Source of the DNA: Zygnema cylindricum
Taxonomy: Eukaryota; Streptophyta; Zygnematophyceae; Zygnematales; Zygnemataceae
Assembly (NCBI GenBank): GCA_037447655.1
Contig: JBBHKE010002952.1
Location: 184,591 to 248,590, forward strand
DNA: 64,000 nt
Direction of reading: 5' to 3'
This document shows positions 35,576 to 50,579 of this stretch, piece after piece; the stretch's first letter is position 1, and the number at the start of each line of letters is the position of its first letter. A model generated the notes under the pieces. The model did not search any database. It was not told the origin of the DNA and saw nothing but the letters and a program-made list of their open reading frames with translations. The translations under genes were made by a program, and so were the position numbers.

Positions 35576-36658
35576 TTAATGTTGATTTGAAATTAGCATA
35601 CATAATGTTAATTTAGCGCAAGGAGATGTGGCAAACTTTAGTCCGCTCCCCTAAATAGTGACGTTAACAATATTTTTTGATTTTTGGCCCAAAAATATTT
35701 TGCGTACGGGGAAATATGTCGTATTATTTACCGTGCGTTATTTCGTATACGGACCCGCCACCTTCCCCCAAAAATATTGCTATAGTTTTTGATTTTTTGT
35801 TAGTCTTGGAGCATATATATACATAATTATATAGAGCCGTCCAAGTGTTCAATATCGAATACGATAGTAAATACCTTGAAACTCCCAATTAGACCCAAAA
35901 TCTCCCTAATGTACAGTGAAAATCAAAATTTAAAGCAACGTTTAAACATTCGTTTTTTTGTAAACGTTTAATCCAAAAATTGTAGCGTCGCCGTCAACTT
36001 AAATTTGAAGGTACAAATTTCGACTACGTGGTATTGAAAAACACTAACCGTCAACGTCCAATTCCGGCTAAATTTTTTAACAATTGCGATTTTTTTAACG
36101 GGTATTATTTGAACAATACAAAGCGAACGTACTGACAAATTTGTACTTTCAATGTCGTATATATTTTTTGGCGTCATCATGTACTTTAATTTAATAAAAC
36201 TACGTATGCCATTGCAATTTTGGCTTATAATATAATTAACTACAAAACGCAATCCACCGTCAATTTGTGACGTGGCAGATTTTCATCGAAAAGTGTCATC
36301 GTACCGATTTTGACTTATTACAATTTTTTTTCAATGTTAGCGATTTTGACTTTTACAAAAAATTTAAACGTTATCTACAAAACTTTTATGAAGTGCCACG
36401 TGGTAGATTTTTCGCAAAATCACGTGCGTTTTAACATTTTCCGCCAATTTCTTTTTTTTTATCTGTAGTGAAAAAATAAAATTAGCGACACAATGTCACG
36501 AATAGTTCTAAAAAAAATTACGTAACGTCACACTTCGGCCGTTGCCGTACACATTCGCCCCTTATGTCGTACTGAAAATGTACGAACCAATAACTAGCCA
36601 GTAAAAAATGTACTCCTTAGGACCTCAAAAGTTTCGTACTTTCACGGAGAGTGACAAC
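35576..36658. other. Intergenic DNA
   Basis: Contains a fragment related to the short MITE subtype (35590-35670, with AGGAGATGTGGCAAAC) and two ACGTGGCA/CCACGTGG motifs (36282 and 36397). The minus-strand frame 35968-36252 has no recognisable domain. Confidence 0.45.
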
Positions 36659-36733
36659 CGTACGGAAAAAGCCACTCGTACGGAAAAAACCACTCGTACG
36701 GAAAAAGCCACCCGTACGGAATAAAAGCCACTC
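36659..36733. repeat. 18-bp tandem repeat, four units
   Basis: CGTACGGAAAAAGCCACT repeated at 36659, 36677, 36695 and 36713, with a partial fifth. The last unit runs into GGAATAAAAGCC, which could serve as a TATA-like element for the gene that follows. Confidence 0.85.
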
Positions 36734-36814
36734 CCTGTATTCTCTTCCTCTAGTTCAATTCTCTTCCGCATTGAGAGTTAAGAGCTGGGAAAGCTACGTT
36801 TTTACAATCGAATT

Positions 36815-36855
<41 letters not shown>

Positions 36856-36980
36856 CGGAATTGTAAACTGCAGCCATTAATATTTTATTTAAGTTTATAA
36901 AAGTGATTTTTTTTTTAAGTGAGTTAATTAAAAATTGTATTTTTAAAAGTGTAATTTTGAAAAGTGAAGGAAGCACAGGA

Positions 36981-39900
36981 ATGGAAGCCCTTGTGGAGGA
37001 CCGTGGAGGGGGAGGGGGAGGGAGAGGGAGAGGGAGAAGAGATATGGTCCTTTTGTGTTCCATTTTGTTTCATTTTATGTTCTTTGTTTCCTTTCTCCCA
37101 TATCCTCCCTCTCTTCCTTCTCCCTCTCTCTCTCCCTCCCTCTCCCTCTCCCTCTCCCTCTCCCCTCCCTCCTCTCTCCCTCTTCCTCCTTCTCCTCCCT
37201 CCCCTCCCCCTCCCTCCCTCTCGCCCCCCCCCCTTCCCTCTCCCCCTCTCTTTCCCCCTCCCTCTCCACTTCCCCGTCTCCCCCGCCTTTCCCCTCTCCC
37301 TCTCCCTCTCTGTCTCACTCTCCCTCTCCCTCGTCTTATTTTCTTTTGCCCTTTGAATTTGTATTTTTTTGTCATTTTCTGTTTTTCTCTTACTTTGTCT
37401 TTTGTTCTTTGTCTTTTTACCTTTGTCTATTTTGTCTTGCTCTTATTTTGTCCTTTTTTTAATGTCTTTGTCTTGTTCATTTGTTTTATATTGAAATTGA
37501 AAGTTTTTTCTATTTTTAATCACTTATTATAATTAAAGATGATTATGTTTGATTGTTAACATAAGATATATATGTGATATTGGTTGTAAATATAGTCATT
37601 GTAACATATTACTATTAAAAATTTCTTATTGATTCTCTTATAATTAATTTTCATTATTTTTATTATTATTATTTTTATTAATTATTTTTAATTTATATTT
37701 TTTTTCTAGAAGTTATCGTTTTTTTTTGTGAATTATTATAGTCATCTTTATAATTGCTTATTACTTTGTTTTTTTTTGCTCTATCTTTACTGTTGATACT
37801 GTTACTGTTTTCCGTTACTGTTTTCTGTTACTGTTTTCTGTTACTGTTTTTTGTTACCGTTTTCCGTTACTGTTTTCTGTTACCGTTTTCCGTTGCTGTT
37901 TTCTGTTACTGTTTTCTGTTACTGTTTTCCGTTACTGTTTTCTGTTACCGTTTTCCGCTGCTCTTTTCTGTAACTTTTTCCGTTACTGTTTTCCGTTACT
38001 GTTTTCCGTTACTGTTTTCTGTTACTGTCTTCCGTTTCTGTTTCTGTTACCGTTTTCCGTTGCTGTTTTCCGTTACTGTTTCCCGTACTGTTTTCTGTTA
38101 CTGTTTTATGTTACTGTTTTCTGTTACTGTTTTTTGTTACTGTTTTTTTCTGTTACTGTTTTCTGTTACTGTTTCCCGTTACTGTTTTCCGTTACTGTTT
38201 TCCGTTACTGTTTTCCGTTACTTTTTTTCGTTACTGTTTTCTGTTACCGTTTTCCGTTACCGTCCTCCGTTGCTGTTTTCCATTAATGTTTTCCGTTACT
38301 GTTTTCTGTTACTGTTTTCCGTTACTTTTTTCCGTTACTGTTTTCTGTTACTGTTTTCCGTTACTTTTTCCCGTTACTGTTTTCTGTTACTGTTTCCTGT
38401 TATTGTTTTCCGCTACTGTTTTTTGTTACTGTTTTCCGTTACTGTTTACCGTTGCTGTTTTCTGTTACTGTTCTGTTACCGTTTACCGTTACTGTTTTCT
38501 GTTACTGATTTCCGTTTCTGTTTTCCGTTACTGTTTTCTGTTACTGTTTTCTGTTACTGTTTTCTGTTACTGTTTTCTGTCTCTGTTTTATGTTACTGTT
38601 TACCGTTACTGTTTCTGTTACTGTTTTCTGGTACTGTTTACCGTTACTGTTTTCTGTTACTCTTTTCTGTTATTGTTTTCCGTTACTGTTTCCCGTTACT
38701 GTTTTCTGTCACTGTTTTCTGTCACTGTTTTCTGTTGCTGTTTTCCGTTACTGTTTTCCGTTACCGTTTTCTGTCACTGTTTTCTGTTACTGTTTTCCGT
38801 TACTGTTTTCCATTACCGTTCTACGTTGCTGTTTTCCGTTACTGTTTTCTGTTACTGTTTTCCGTTATTGTTTCCGTTACTGTTTTCTGTTACTGTTTTC
38901 TGCTACTGTTTTCCGTTACTGTTTTCTGTTACTGTTTACCGTTGCTGTTTTCTGTTACTGTCATGTTACCGTTTACCGTTTCTGTTTTCCGTTACTGCTT
39001 TCTGTTACTGTTTTCTGTTACTATTTTCTGTTACTGTTTTCTATGTCTGTTATCTCTTAATGTTTTCTGTTGCTGTTTTCCGTTACTGTTTTCTGTTACT
39101 GTTTTCTGTTACTGTTTTCTATGTCTGTTATCTGTAAATGTTTTCCGTTACTGTTTTCCGTTTCTGTTTTCTGTTACCGTTTTCCGTTGCTGTTTTCTGT
39201 CACTGTTTCCCGTACCGTTTTCTGTTACTGTTTTCTGTTACTCTTTACCGTTACTGTTTTCTGTTACTGTTTTCTGTTACCGTTTTCCGTTGCCGTTTTT
39301 TGTTACTGTTTTCCGTTACTGTTTTCTGTTACTGTTTTCTGTTACTGTTTTCTGTTACTGTTTTCTGTTACTGTTTTCTGTTACTGTTTTCTGTTATTGT
39401 TTTCCGTTATTGTTTTCCGTTACTTTTTTCTGTTACTGTTTTCTGTTAGTGTTTTCCGTTACTGTTTTGGCTGTTACTGTTGTTCTTATTATTGTTTTTG
39501 TTTTTACTGTTATTGATATTATTGTTTCTAATGTTATTATCATGATCATTTATTATTTTTTGTTATTTATATTTATTATGATTATTATTGGGAAAGCGGG
39601 AGAGGGAGAGGGAGAGGGAGGGAGAATGTAGATACTTTGTTCAGCTTCCCTCTCCCTCTCCCTCTCCCTCACCCTCTCTCCCTCTCCCTCTCTCCCTCTT
39701 CCTCTCCCTCTCCATCCCCCCCTCCTCCCCCTCCCCTCCCCTCCCCCCCCCCCCCCCCCCCCCCTCCCCTTCCCTCTGCCCCCTCCCTCTCCCCCTTCCC
39801 CTTCCTTTGCCCTTTGACTTTGTATTATTGTCCTTTTTTGTCTTTTTCTTACTTTGTCTTTTGTCATATACTTTTTCTATACTTTTCTGTTTTTTTGTTT

Positions 39901-41846
39901 TCTAATGACTTGCTTTGTCTTTTTTCTTTTGTCTTATACTTCTGGTTTTTTTTGGTCTTTTTTCCCTTAATTCAAAATGTTCTTATTTTGTCCTTTTTCT
40001 TAATTTGCCTGCTTTTTATGAACTTACGTGATTATTGTTTGGTTTTTTTATCTTTTGTCAGAATTCTTTTGAAATCGTCAAATTGCATCAAGAGAGAATC
40101 CTCGTTCTCGAAGAACTATTGGCGACCGAGAGGAAGGAGAAGGAGAGGGAGAGGTTGGAGAAGGAGATGGAGCGGAAGGAGAAGGAGAGGGAGAGGAGGG
40201 AGAAGGAGAGGGAGAGGATGGAGAAGGAGATGGAGCGGAAGGAGAAGGAGAGTTTGAAGGTCCAGCTGGTGGCCATGAGTGCTGGCGTGAATCAAGCGCT
40301 GCAGGCGGTGAGTGAGGAAATAGAACGACGAGGAGGAGGAGGAGGAGTAGGGCATGTAAGAGAAGTTAGTGGAAGAGGAGGACATCTAGGAGAAGCTAGT
40401 GGAGGAGGAGGAGGAGGAGATGAAAGAGGAGGAGGAGTTGGTGGAGTAAGAGTAGGAGGAGGAGGAGGTTTATTAGGAGCAATTTTGGAAGGAGTAGGAG
40501 ATGGAAGAGACGGAGAAGGAGAGGCAATAGGAGGAGTTGGAGGAGTAGTAGGCGGAGGAATGGGGGAAGGAGTAGGAGTAGATGAAGTGGAGGAGGTGAT
40601 TGAAATGCCTTCGAATTTCGATGGAGGAGTTCTACAACTTGTGGAACCCATCACAGAGTTTTTAGAAGCTTTTCCCGAGTTATCTGTTGGAGGAGGAGGA
40701 GGAGGAGGAGTGGGGGAAGGAGAAGGAGGAGATGAAGTGGAGGAGGTGATCGAAATGCCGTCCGATTTTGATGGAGTTCTACAACATGTGGAACCCATCG
40801 CAGAGTTTTTAGAAGCTCTTCCCGAGTTATCCGTGGAAGGAGGAGGAGGAGGAGGAGAAAATGGAGAAGAAGTACAGAAACAGCCTGAGGAGGAAGAAGA
40901 GCTTGGCTCCCTATCTCAGTCGAGAAAAAGGCGAAGGACAACCGATCAAGAAGAGGAAAATCCCTCTGAATTCCGATCTCTGCCTCCCTCTCAACGTCGG
41001 TCTCCGTTTCAGTCCCCAGTTTTTGCAGCAGATTGCCCCTCTCCTTCCCTCCCTCTTCCCGTATATAACAACCCTCAATCTGCCATGTTTTCAGCGATGA
41101 CCCCCTCTACTTTCCCCGTCATCCATTCTCCAACATTAATTTCTACTCCTTTTCTTCCTAACCAACTCCCTTCTCCTTCCTCTCTCGCTCCTCCTCTCCC
41201 TTCGTTTCATCTTCCAGAACCGCCCGAAGCAAACATAGATGTCCTTCTAAGTTTTGTTCCCTCTCAAGGAAACCTTTTCCGAAGTGTTATAGAATCGGGA
41301 ACTATTCTAAAGGATCTTATGGAAACTAACCCCCTACCCCAATTTACTCAACCGAGCTTCCAGGAAGATTCCTTGGATCGTAATATTCGTTTCCCGATGA
41401 GAGGTCCTCCTCCTCCTCCCCCTCCTCCTTTTATTTCCCAACCTGAATCTATATCGCAACCAACTACGGCGGGTCACATGGCACCTCTTTCCACCACGTT
41501 TCCCTCGGTCCTTACCACAAATATCGGAGCTCAATATATTCTTCAGGGAGACGTTCCCCAAGCAATGGACGTGGATATGGGACAAGGAGTAAGAGGAAGA
41601 GGAGTAAGAGGAGGAGGAGTAAGAGGAGGAGGAGTAGGAGTAGGAGGAGTTGGAGTAGGAGGAGGAGTAAGAGGAGGAGGAGTAGGAGTAGGAGGAGGAG
41701 GAGTAGGAGGAGGAGTGGGAGGAAAGGCGCCATCAAGTCGTAAATCTTGTAGAACTTCTTTGACGATGGTGAAAGCTGGAGCAAGACGATCTTCTCACAG
41801 AGTGTACCCTTACGATCCTCGAGAGCAGCATTCTCCACATGATTAA
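36981..41846 (+). CDS. Unrecognised coiled-coil, Gly-rich and Pro-rich protein (probable two-exon gene)
   Basis: The main exon begins after TTTTGTCAG at 40062 and stays open to TAA at 41846 (594 codons plus stop). It has no ATG at its start, so an upstream exon is needed; 36981-37046 (ATG, R/G-rich, ending before GTCCTT) is in phase but its donor is non-consensus. Residues below are counted from 40062. The first 75 residues form a Glu/Lys/Arg heptad-rich coiled coil. Gly-rich stretches alternate with a duplicated acidic motif (E-V-I-E-M-P-S...E-F-L-E-A...P-E-L-S) near residues 175-215 and 225-265. A basic cluster S-R-K-R-R-R near 290 could be a nuclear signal. A Pro/Ser-rich half with a run of eight Pro (near 450) follows, then a Val/Gly-rich repeat and a basic tail. 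No catalytic domain is seen. The Gly and Glu runs arise from GGAGGA/GAGAAG repeats, so their length is probably variable. It could be a regulatory or scaffold protein; function unknown. Confidence 0.5.
37100..37345. repeat. CCCTCT polypyrimidine tract
   Basis: About 245 bp of almost pure C/T, preceded at 36995-37040 by GGGAGA-type purine repeats. Both lie at the start of the putative long intron. Confidence 0.9.
37795..39470. repeat. 13-bp minisatellite, about 130 units
   Basis: Unit TTACTGTTTTCYG (Y = C or T) repeated for about 1.68 kb with substitutions and occasional shortened units. The unit has no stop in any plus-strand frame, which explains a 625-codon open frame (Phe/Val/Tyr/Cys/Leu-rich, beginning with TTG and not ATG) that is not a gene. 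It lies inside the putative intron of the gene ending at 41846. Confidence 0.97.
39595..39800. repeat. GGGAGA block facing a CCCTCT block, with a 22-bp C run
   Basis: GAGGGAGAGGGA at 39600-39625 is followed by CCTCTCC-type repeats at 39646-39800, including C22 at 39743-39764. Complementary tracts facing each other could form a hairpin or triplex. C-runs of this length are prone to sequencing and assembly length errors. Confidence 0.9.
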
Positions 41847-42440
41847 TCGACGGAGGGCACACGTGAGTTTCGATGCACTTGCACTTGTAAAAATGTGCGA
41901 TTATTTTATTTTTTTTAGAGGTTTTATTTATTGAATCGGCAAAATGACAAGCTACACGGCAAGTGTAAAAAAGCGCATTTTTTTGTTTTTTTCGAGGATT
42001 TAGGTTTCGAATCTGCGACGTGACAAGCTACTTTGCAAGTGTAAAAAATCGCGGTGTGTATTACTTGGAGGATGCTCACTCTGTTGTAGAAGTGTCATTT
42101 GTCGACTCGATGGAAAGATGATTTTTTTGGATCCGTTTCATTTCGTTTTGTTAGGTTCCATTCAGTTCAGTTTAGGCCCGTTTTTTTCCATTCCGTAGTG
42201 TCCAATGATTTTCAGTTTCGAACAGTTAAGGTCTTGTAGTTCTTTCAGTTCTTTTAGTTGAGGCCAATTTAGCTCCTTTCCATTCAGTTTAAGTTATTTA
42301 TGTTCTCTGTTCCGTTCAGTTCCGATCTGTTCAGTTCAGTTCAATAATGTACTTTCAAATCGGATCGGTTTGGAACGGATCAAAGCCAGGTCTGCCTTCG
42401 GCCTGTAGGTTGGTTGAACTGAGTCGAAGACCTCTAAAAT
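41847..42440. other. 3' flank with TTCAGTTC motif repeats
   Basis: Probably contains the 3' UTR of the preceding gene. From 42150 to 42350 the motif (T)TCAGTT(C) recurs irregularly at least ten times. No coding frame is seen. Confidence 0.5.
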
Positions 42441-42695
42441 AAAGCCGAGGAAAGCCGAGAGAGGGAGAAGGGGAGAGAGCGAGAGAGGGAGAGGGGGGGA
42501 GGGAGGGAGGAGGGAGGGAGGGAGGGATTAAAAGGGAAGGGGGAGGGAGGGGGAGAGAACAGAGTGAGAGAGAAAAGAGAGAGAAAAGAGAGGGAAAAGA
42601 GAGGAAGAAGAGAGAGAGTAGAGATAGAGAGGAGAGTGAGATGAGAGAAAAGTGAGAGAGGTGAGAGAGAGAGTGAGAGAGAAAAGAGAGGGAAA
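42440..42695. repeat. GA-rich low-complexity tract
   Basis: About 255 bp of GAGAGA, GGGAGG and AAAGAGAG sequence. The Ser/Leu/Pro frames on the complementary strand are compositional. Confidence 0.9.
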
Positions 42696-42863
42696 GCAAC
42701 TATTTTCCCTGTTATTTGGAGCTGACCAGTTTGACTTGGGGAAAAAAACTTCTTTGTCCTTTTTCATTAACATTGTTTCTTGAGAGGAACATTGGGACAA
42801 ATAAATGGAAACAGAGGTAGGATTGGAAGGTGGAAAGGAGAAAATAGGTCTGTAGAAAAAATA

Positions 42864-43487
42864 AGTCCTTTTTTTATTTTCAATTCCTGAATCGATCGCC
42901 AAATGTCTCTTGTAGAGATGGAAACATTTAGAAATTATGATTTTTCAATGTTGTGTCACAATCCTATTCTCTTTTGTTTTTTGTGATTGAATGTGTTGAT
43001 GAATTCAAAATTGTAGAAATTGATTCTAGATTAATTATGGTTATGGATTAATATCTAATTATGAATCTGGATTAATTATGGTTATGAATTAATTATGAAT
43101 GTCCATAAATTACGATTCTGGATTAATTATGATTTGATTATTAATTATGAGTCTGGATTAATTATTAATTATGAAAGTCCTTTTTTTATTTTCAATTCCT
43201 GAATCGATCGCCAAATGTCTCTTGTAGAGATGGAAACATTTAGAAATTATGATTTTTCAATGGTGTGTCACAATCCTATTCTCTTTTGTTTTTTGTGATT
43301 GAATGTGTTGATGAATTCAAAATTGTAGAAATTGATTGTAGATCAATTATGGTTATGGATTCATATCTAATTATGAATCCGGATTAATTATGGTTATGAA
43401 TTAATTATGAATGTCCATAAATTACGATTCTGGATTAATTATGATTTGATTATTAATTATGAGTCTGGATTAATTATTAATTATGAA
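42864..43487. repeat. 312-bp tandem duplication
   Basis: 42864-43175 is repeated immediately at 43176-43487, differing at only a handful of positions (for example GTTGTGTCAC versus GGTGTGTCAC). The high identity points to a recent event. Each unit ends in a series of GGATTAATTATGA sub-repeats. No coding capacity. Confidence 0.95.
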
Positions 43488-44483
43488 TGTGGATTAATAG
43501 TGATTCTCCACTAATTATGATTTTGGACTAGGATGGCTGAAATTAGAAATGCATCTAATTATGTTACCATCATCAACAGTACCACCATCGGGCGGAGTGC
43601 TTAATACACATTTGTGGTTGCTTCATAGGTTCTACATTACACTTTATCCCAGATTACTACATTGGGAATTGAAAAAACCGATGTATGTTATCGTGATACT
43701 GATCGGTCTGAGCCATTTTTTTGCCAATAACGGTCAAATGCTGATAATCTCGATAACTTGGCCACCCATTATTTTTACATGTCAATTACATAGCGATGTC
43801 AACAATTTTGCGCCTCAATAAATATTACACATGATGGTTAGCCTATACAAGCATAAATCATACAGAATGTACAAGCAATACACAAAATTTAGCAATAATC
43901 ATGCCTTTGCACTGATAATGCGCATATCATTTGCAACGAGATGTCTCCTACCTCTTATCCAAAGCAATCCATATGGATCAGTAATATCAATCAGAGTCCT
44001 ACAATTTTTGTTATTTAAATAGATAGGTTCCTCGATTAGTCTTTTGGTACATGGCCGATGTTTCATTTTGTTTTTCTTCCATTATCAGGTAAAGTAAAAT
44101 AAAATTGTGCACCTTTTTTTGTTATATAAGTACTACTCTCTTACATTGCTTTGTAACGTATATCTCGGCGGTCCGAAGCAAACATATGCAAAACATCGTA
44201 CATAGTGAACATCAATTTCAAGTTGGTCGGGTTCCTTATGGAGTAAAGCAGATAAACTTGGCCCTGTTGAGCGATTCTCTTGCAATCACTAAAACTAAAG
44301 ATTCACAAAAACTCTAAGGCTTTACTCTTGCTCACATCCATACGCAATGTGTCCTTTCGTCCGGAATCAAATCATTTGCCCCAAATATAAGCCATAAAGG
44401 GTTGCTGAAACCTTGATTATTTTTGAAAGTCTTCATTCACAACTCCACACCCCAAGTCATCCCAATGCTCCTCTAAAAACAGC
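43488..44483. other. Intergenic DNA, no supported gene
   Basis: The longest frame (43549-43821, plus) is hydrophobic but shows no family signature, splice context or conservation that I can identify. A GGATTAAT remnant of the adjacent tandem duplication tails off to about 43530. Confidence 0.4.
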
Positions 44484-44682
44484 TAGACTGCCCATCGCAA
44501 ATTAGAGGAAAAGTATTATTGGCGAAAATACAAAATTAGAATGAATAACACTAAATTTGTGTAGGGAGACGAGGCGAACTATCGTCCACTCGCTAAAATA
44601 GAGTTATAGAGTTATAAAGACGTCAGATTATCGGCCAAAAACGTCGCAACTGTATTATTATCAACATTAAATTGGCAGTGTA
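44484..44682. repeat. TA-flanked MITE, short subtype (199 bp)
   Basis: Ends TAGACTGCCCATCGCAAATT and ATTAAATTGGCAGTGTA are inverted relatives of the family termini. The interior motif GGGAGACGAGGCGAAC matches GGAGACGTGGCAGA in the 49.6 kb copy. Confidence 0.65.
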
Positions 44683-45134
44683 GCTTAGTGACACTTGTAA
44701 CACGGTGTACATTTTTTGTAAAGGTCAAAACTCCTGCGTAGAAAAACAGCTCCAACAAGATGAAATATTACACCACAATCAGCCCCATTTTCTTTATACC
44801 GGACAATCAAATTACATAGCCCAAAAAACAGGTTGTTTAACTTTTGTGAGCGAGCCTGTTTTGCTTCTATTCGAGCAACCGCAAAGGCCACGACTGCAAA
44901 AAGAGCCTCGAGTACAACAGACTAAGGTAGGCCGTAAGATCTCACATAGCAATGTACTCATTCTACATAATCACTCAAGCCCTCTCCAGACTGCCTAACA
45001 TTTCGATTCAAGGCCCTTCCTATAGGCCTTACTTTGCGGCAGTTCGCAAAGGAGTCGAGCTGTCAACCCGCAACTCTACTATGTCTCTCTCTCTCTCTCG
45101 TTCTCTCTCGTTTTCTCTCATTTGCTTCCTGTTA
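44683..45134. other. 3' flank of the NAC-alpha gene
   Basis: Contains the probable 3' UTR of the minus-strand gene, including a (GA)n run (CT-rich on the plus strand at 45081-45110). No coding frame is supported. Confidence 0.5.
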
Positions 45135-48711
<3,577 letters not shown>

Positions 48712-49260
48712 TTTGTGTTGTCAAAATAACAGCTGCTGTACTGCACTCCACCACCACACCCATGTTCAATGAAAAATGTTCGAAAAAATGAGAGGTAGCT
48801 TTACTCTCACTTTCACTTAAGCCACAAGAATAGATAATCTAATCTAATCTATTAAATTGCAGTCATAGAAATAGCCAATGTTTAAATTTGCCATTGTTTA
48901 CTTTCAAATGCCAAAAATAAGACCAGAGATAAGGTCACAAGTTCAGTTAACGTTAATAAAACCCTTTAAAAAAAGACATACATTCACAATTGCAGTTAAC
49001 AGTTTAACATTTTTTTTTCAAACCTAAATTTTTTTTTCATACACACCTCTTTCCCTAATTTTGTTCCATAAAGCATCCTCCGACTATGTTCTTAATTACC
49101 ATAATATTTTCCCATGTTCACGTCTCTTAAAATTCTTCGTCTCTAAAAACCTATCCAAATAAATTACTAACCATCTATTAACAACTAATATTACAAATAT
49201 AAAAAAACCACACTATAAACAGTTATAAGCATATGTTACATCTGCCAAAATAACACTCAC

Positions 49261-49400
49261 CTGCTGACGTAAGCTTTGGAGGCAGCAAATGCTCCTCCGA
49301 GGAAGAAAGAAATATAAAACAGGAGGAAGTTGAAATTTTCCAAAGGCTGCATTTAAAGGCCAGTATCCAAAATATACGAAACGACCCTGAACCCTGCACC
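49261..49400 (-). other. Probable non-coding 5' exon of the NAC-alpha gene
   Basis: On the minus strand the segment ends ACGTCAGCAG before GTGAGTG (49260), a strong donor. A matching acceptor (TACAG) lies near 48737, about 26 nt before the start codon. A TATA-like TTTAAATG lies at the upstream side. This gives a 5' UTR intron of about 0.5 kb. The exact start is not determined. Confidence 0.45.
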
Positions 49401-49603
49401 GGGTTTAAATCCAGAGTCCTACAGATTCGAAGCAAGCATAAATACTTGAAATAGTATACCCTATCGCGTCTAATCTATATCCGTACTGTACTGTAGTTCA
49501 AAACGTCAAATCATCAATCAAAAGTGCGAAAACGATTACAAAACGCTATACGATCGAATACGTAACCTACCAGGTCACGTATTCTAAACGTATAGTACAA
49601 TAC

Positions 49604-49786
49604 AGTCCAGTACTGTATTAGTGTAAAGAAAATATTAGCGTCGTTCATTGTAATTTAGTGCCAGGAGACGTGGCAGATTATGGTTCACGTCCTTAAATAG
49701 TGTAATTTATTACATTTAAGGTATCAATGTCAAAATTTTGGGGTGCCGATAAAGCGTACATAAGGCTAATAACGATTCACGGTGTA
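49604..49786. repeat. TA-flanked MITE, short subtype, inverted copy
   Basis: Reverse complement of this segment matches 8676-8876 over most of its length, including the CACCCCAAAATTTTGACATT block. The right end CGATTCACGGTGTA is intact; the left end is more diverged. Confidence 0.8.
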
Positions 49787-50360
49787 CTATATACCATAGT
49801 TCAAAATACAATATGCCTATTGTATGTAAAACATACAATATGACCTTAAGACCCATATTGTATTGGTCGCAAAATGAAAAAACAGGGTTGAGTTGCACAT
49901 CGATCGGTAGAGAATTAAACGTCATGTCTAAATTTTGAAAAACATTCGGACAAAAAAAAATTTCTGTGAGTTTTGAAGTTTTTTTATTTAAACCGTCAGA
50001 TTTAGACGATCGGACGGTCGCTGATCAAATTAGCGATCTAAGACGATCACATGAAAAGCCCATAACACAAAAAAAATTCGTCCGGCGGCGTGCGCTGTAC
50101 TATGATCATACGTCATATTCGTACGTTCGTACAGGAGTGTGCACAAACGCACACACATACAGTATGCCTACTCTACGCGAGTTTTGTGCCAAGTTTTGTG
50201 CGCCTACCAAAGGCCTACCATAAAAACGCCTACTTTTGAACTATGCTATATACTTAGGAATACGTGCAATACGCGTATAGTACGTGGATCACCAGATCTA
50301 CAATAGCGAATTGCATGGGTTTTCGCACTTTTGATTATGGTTCAAATGGGAACTATACAG

Positions 50361-50579
50361 TACACCGCCAATCGCTATTAGCGTAGGAAGTTTCTTTAGC
50401 GTATAGGAATAATTACAGTGGTGTACGCTAATTAAGAATTTGAAAATTTTGAAAGAAATCGTCTACTCTAGTTAGAAATTAGGGATTTTTTTAAATAGTA
50501 TGGATAATTCTATTTGAGAATAAAAAAAAAAAGCGGGACGGAATTAGCGTACACTACGCTAATAGCGATTGGCGGTGTA
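50361..50579. repeat. TA-flanked MITE with near-perfect ends (219 bp)
   Basis: Left end TACACCGCCAATCGCTATTA and right end TAATAGCGATTGGCGGTGTA are exact inverted complements over at least 20 bp, the best-preserved termini in the window. It has no coding capacity. The left subterminal region matches the start of the 52092 element. Confidence 0.93.

Noticed and set aside
37754-39631. 625-codon plus-strand frame rich in Phe, Val, Tyr, Cys
   Set aside because: Product of the 13-bp minisatellite; all plus frames are open and the frame begins with TTG rather than ATG.
40088-40941. Minus-strand Ser/Pro/Leu-rich frames opposite the Gly-rich exon
   Set aside because: Complement of GGAGGA and GAGAAG repeats; no independent coding signal.
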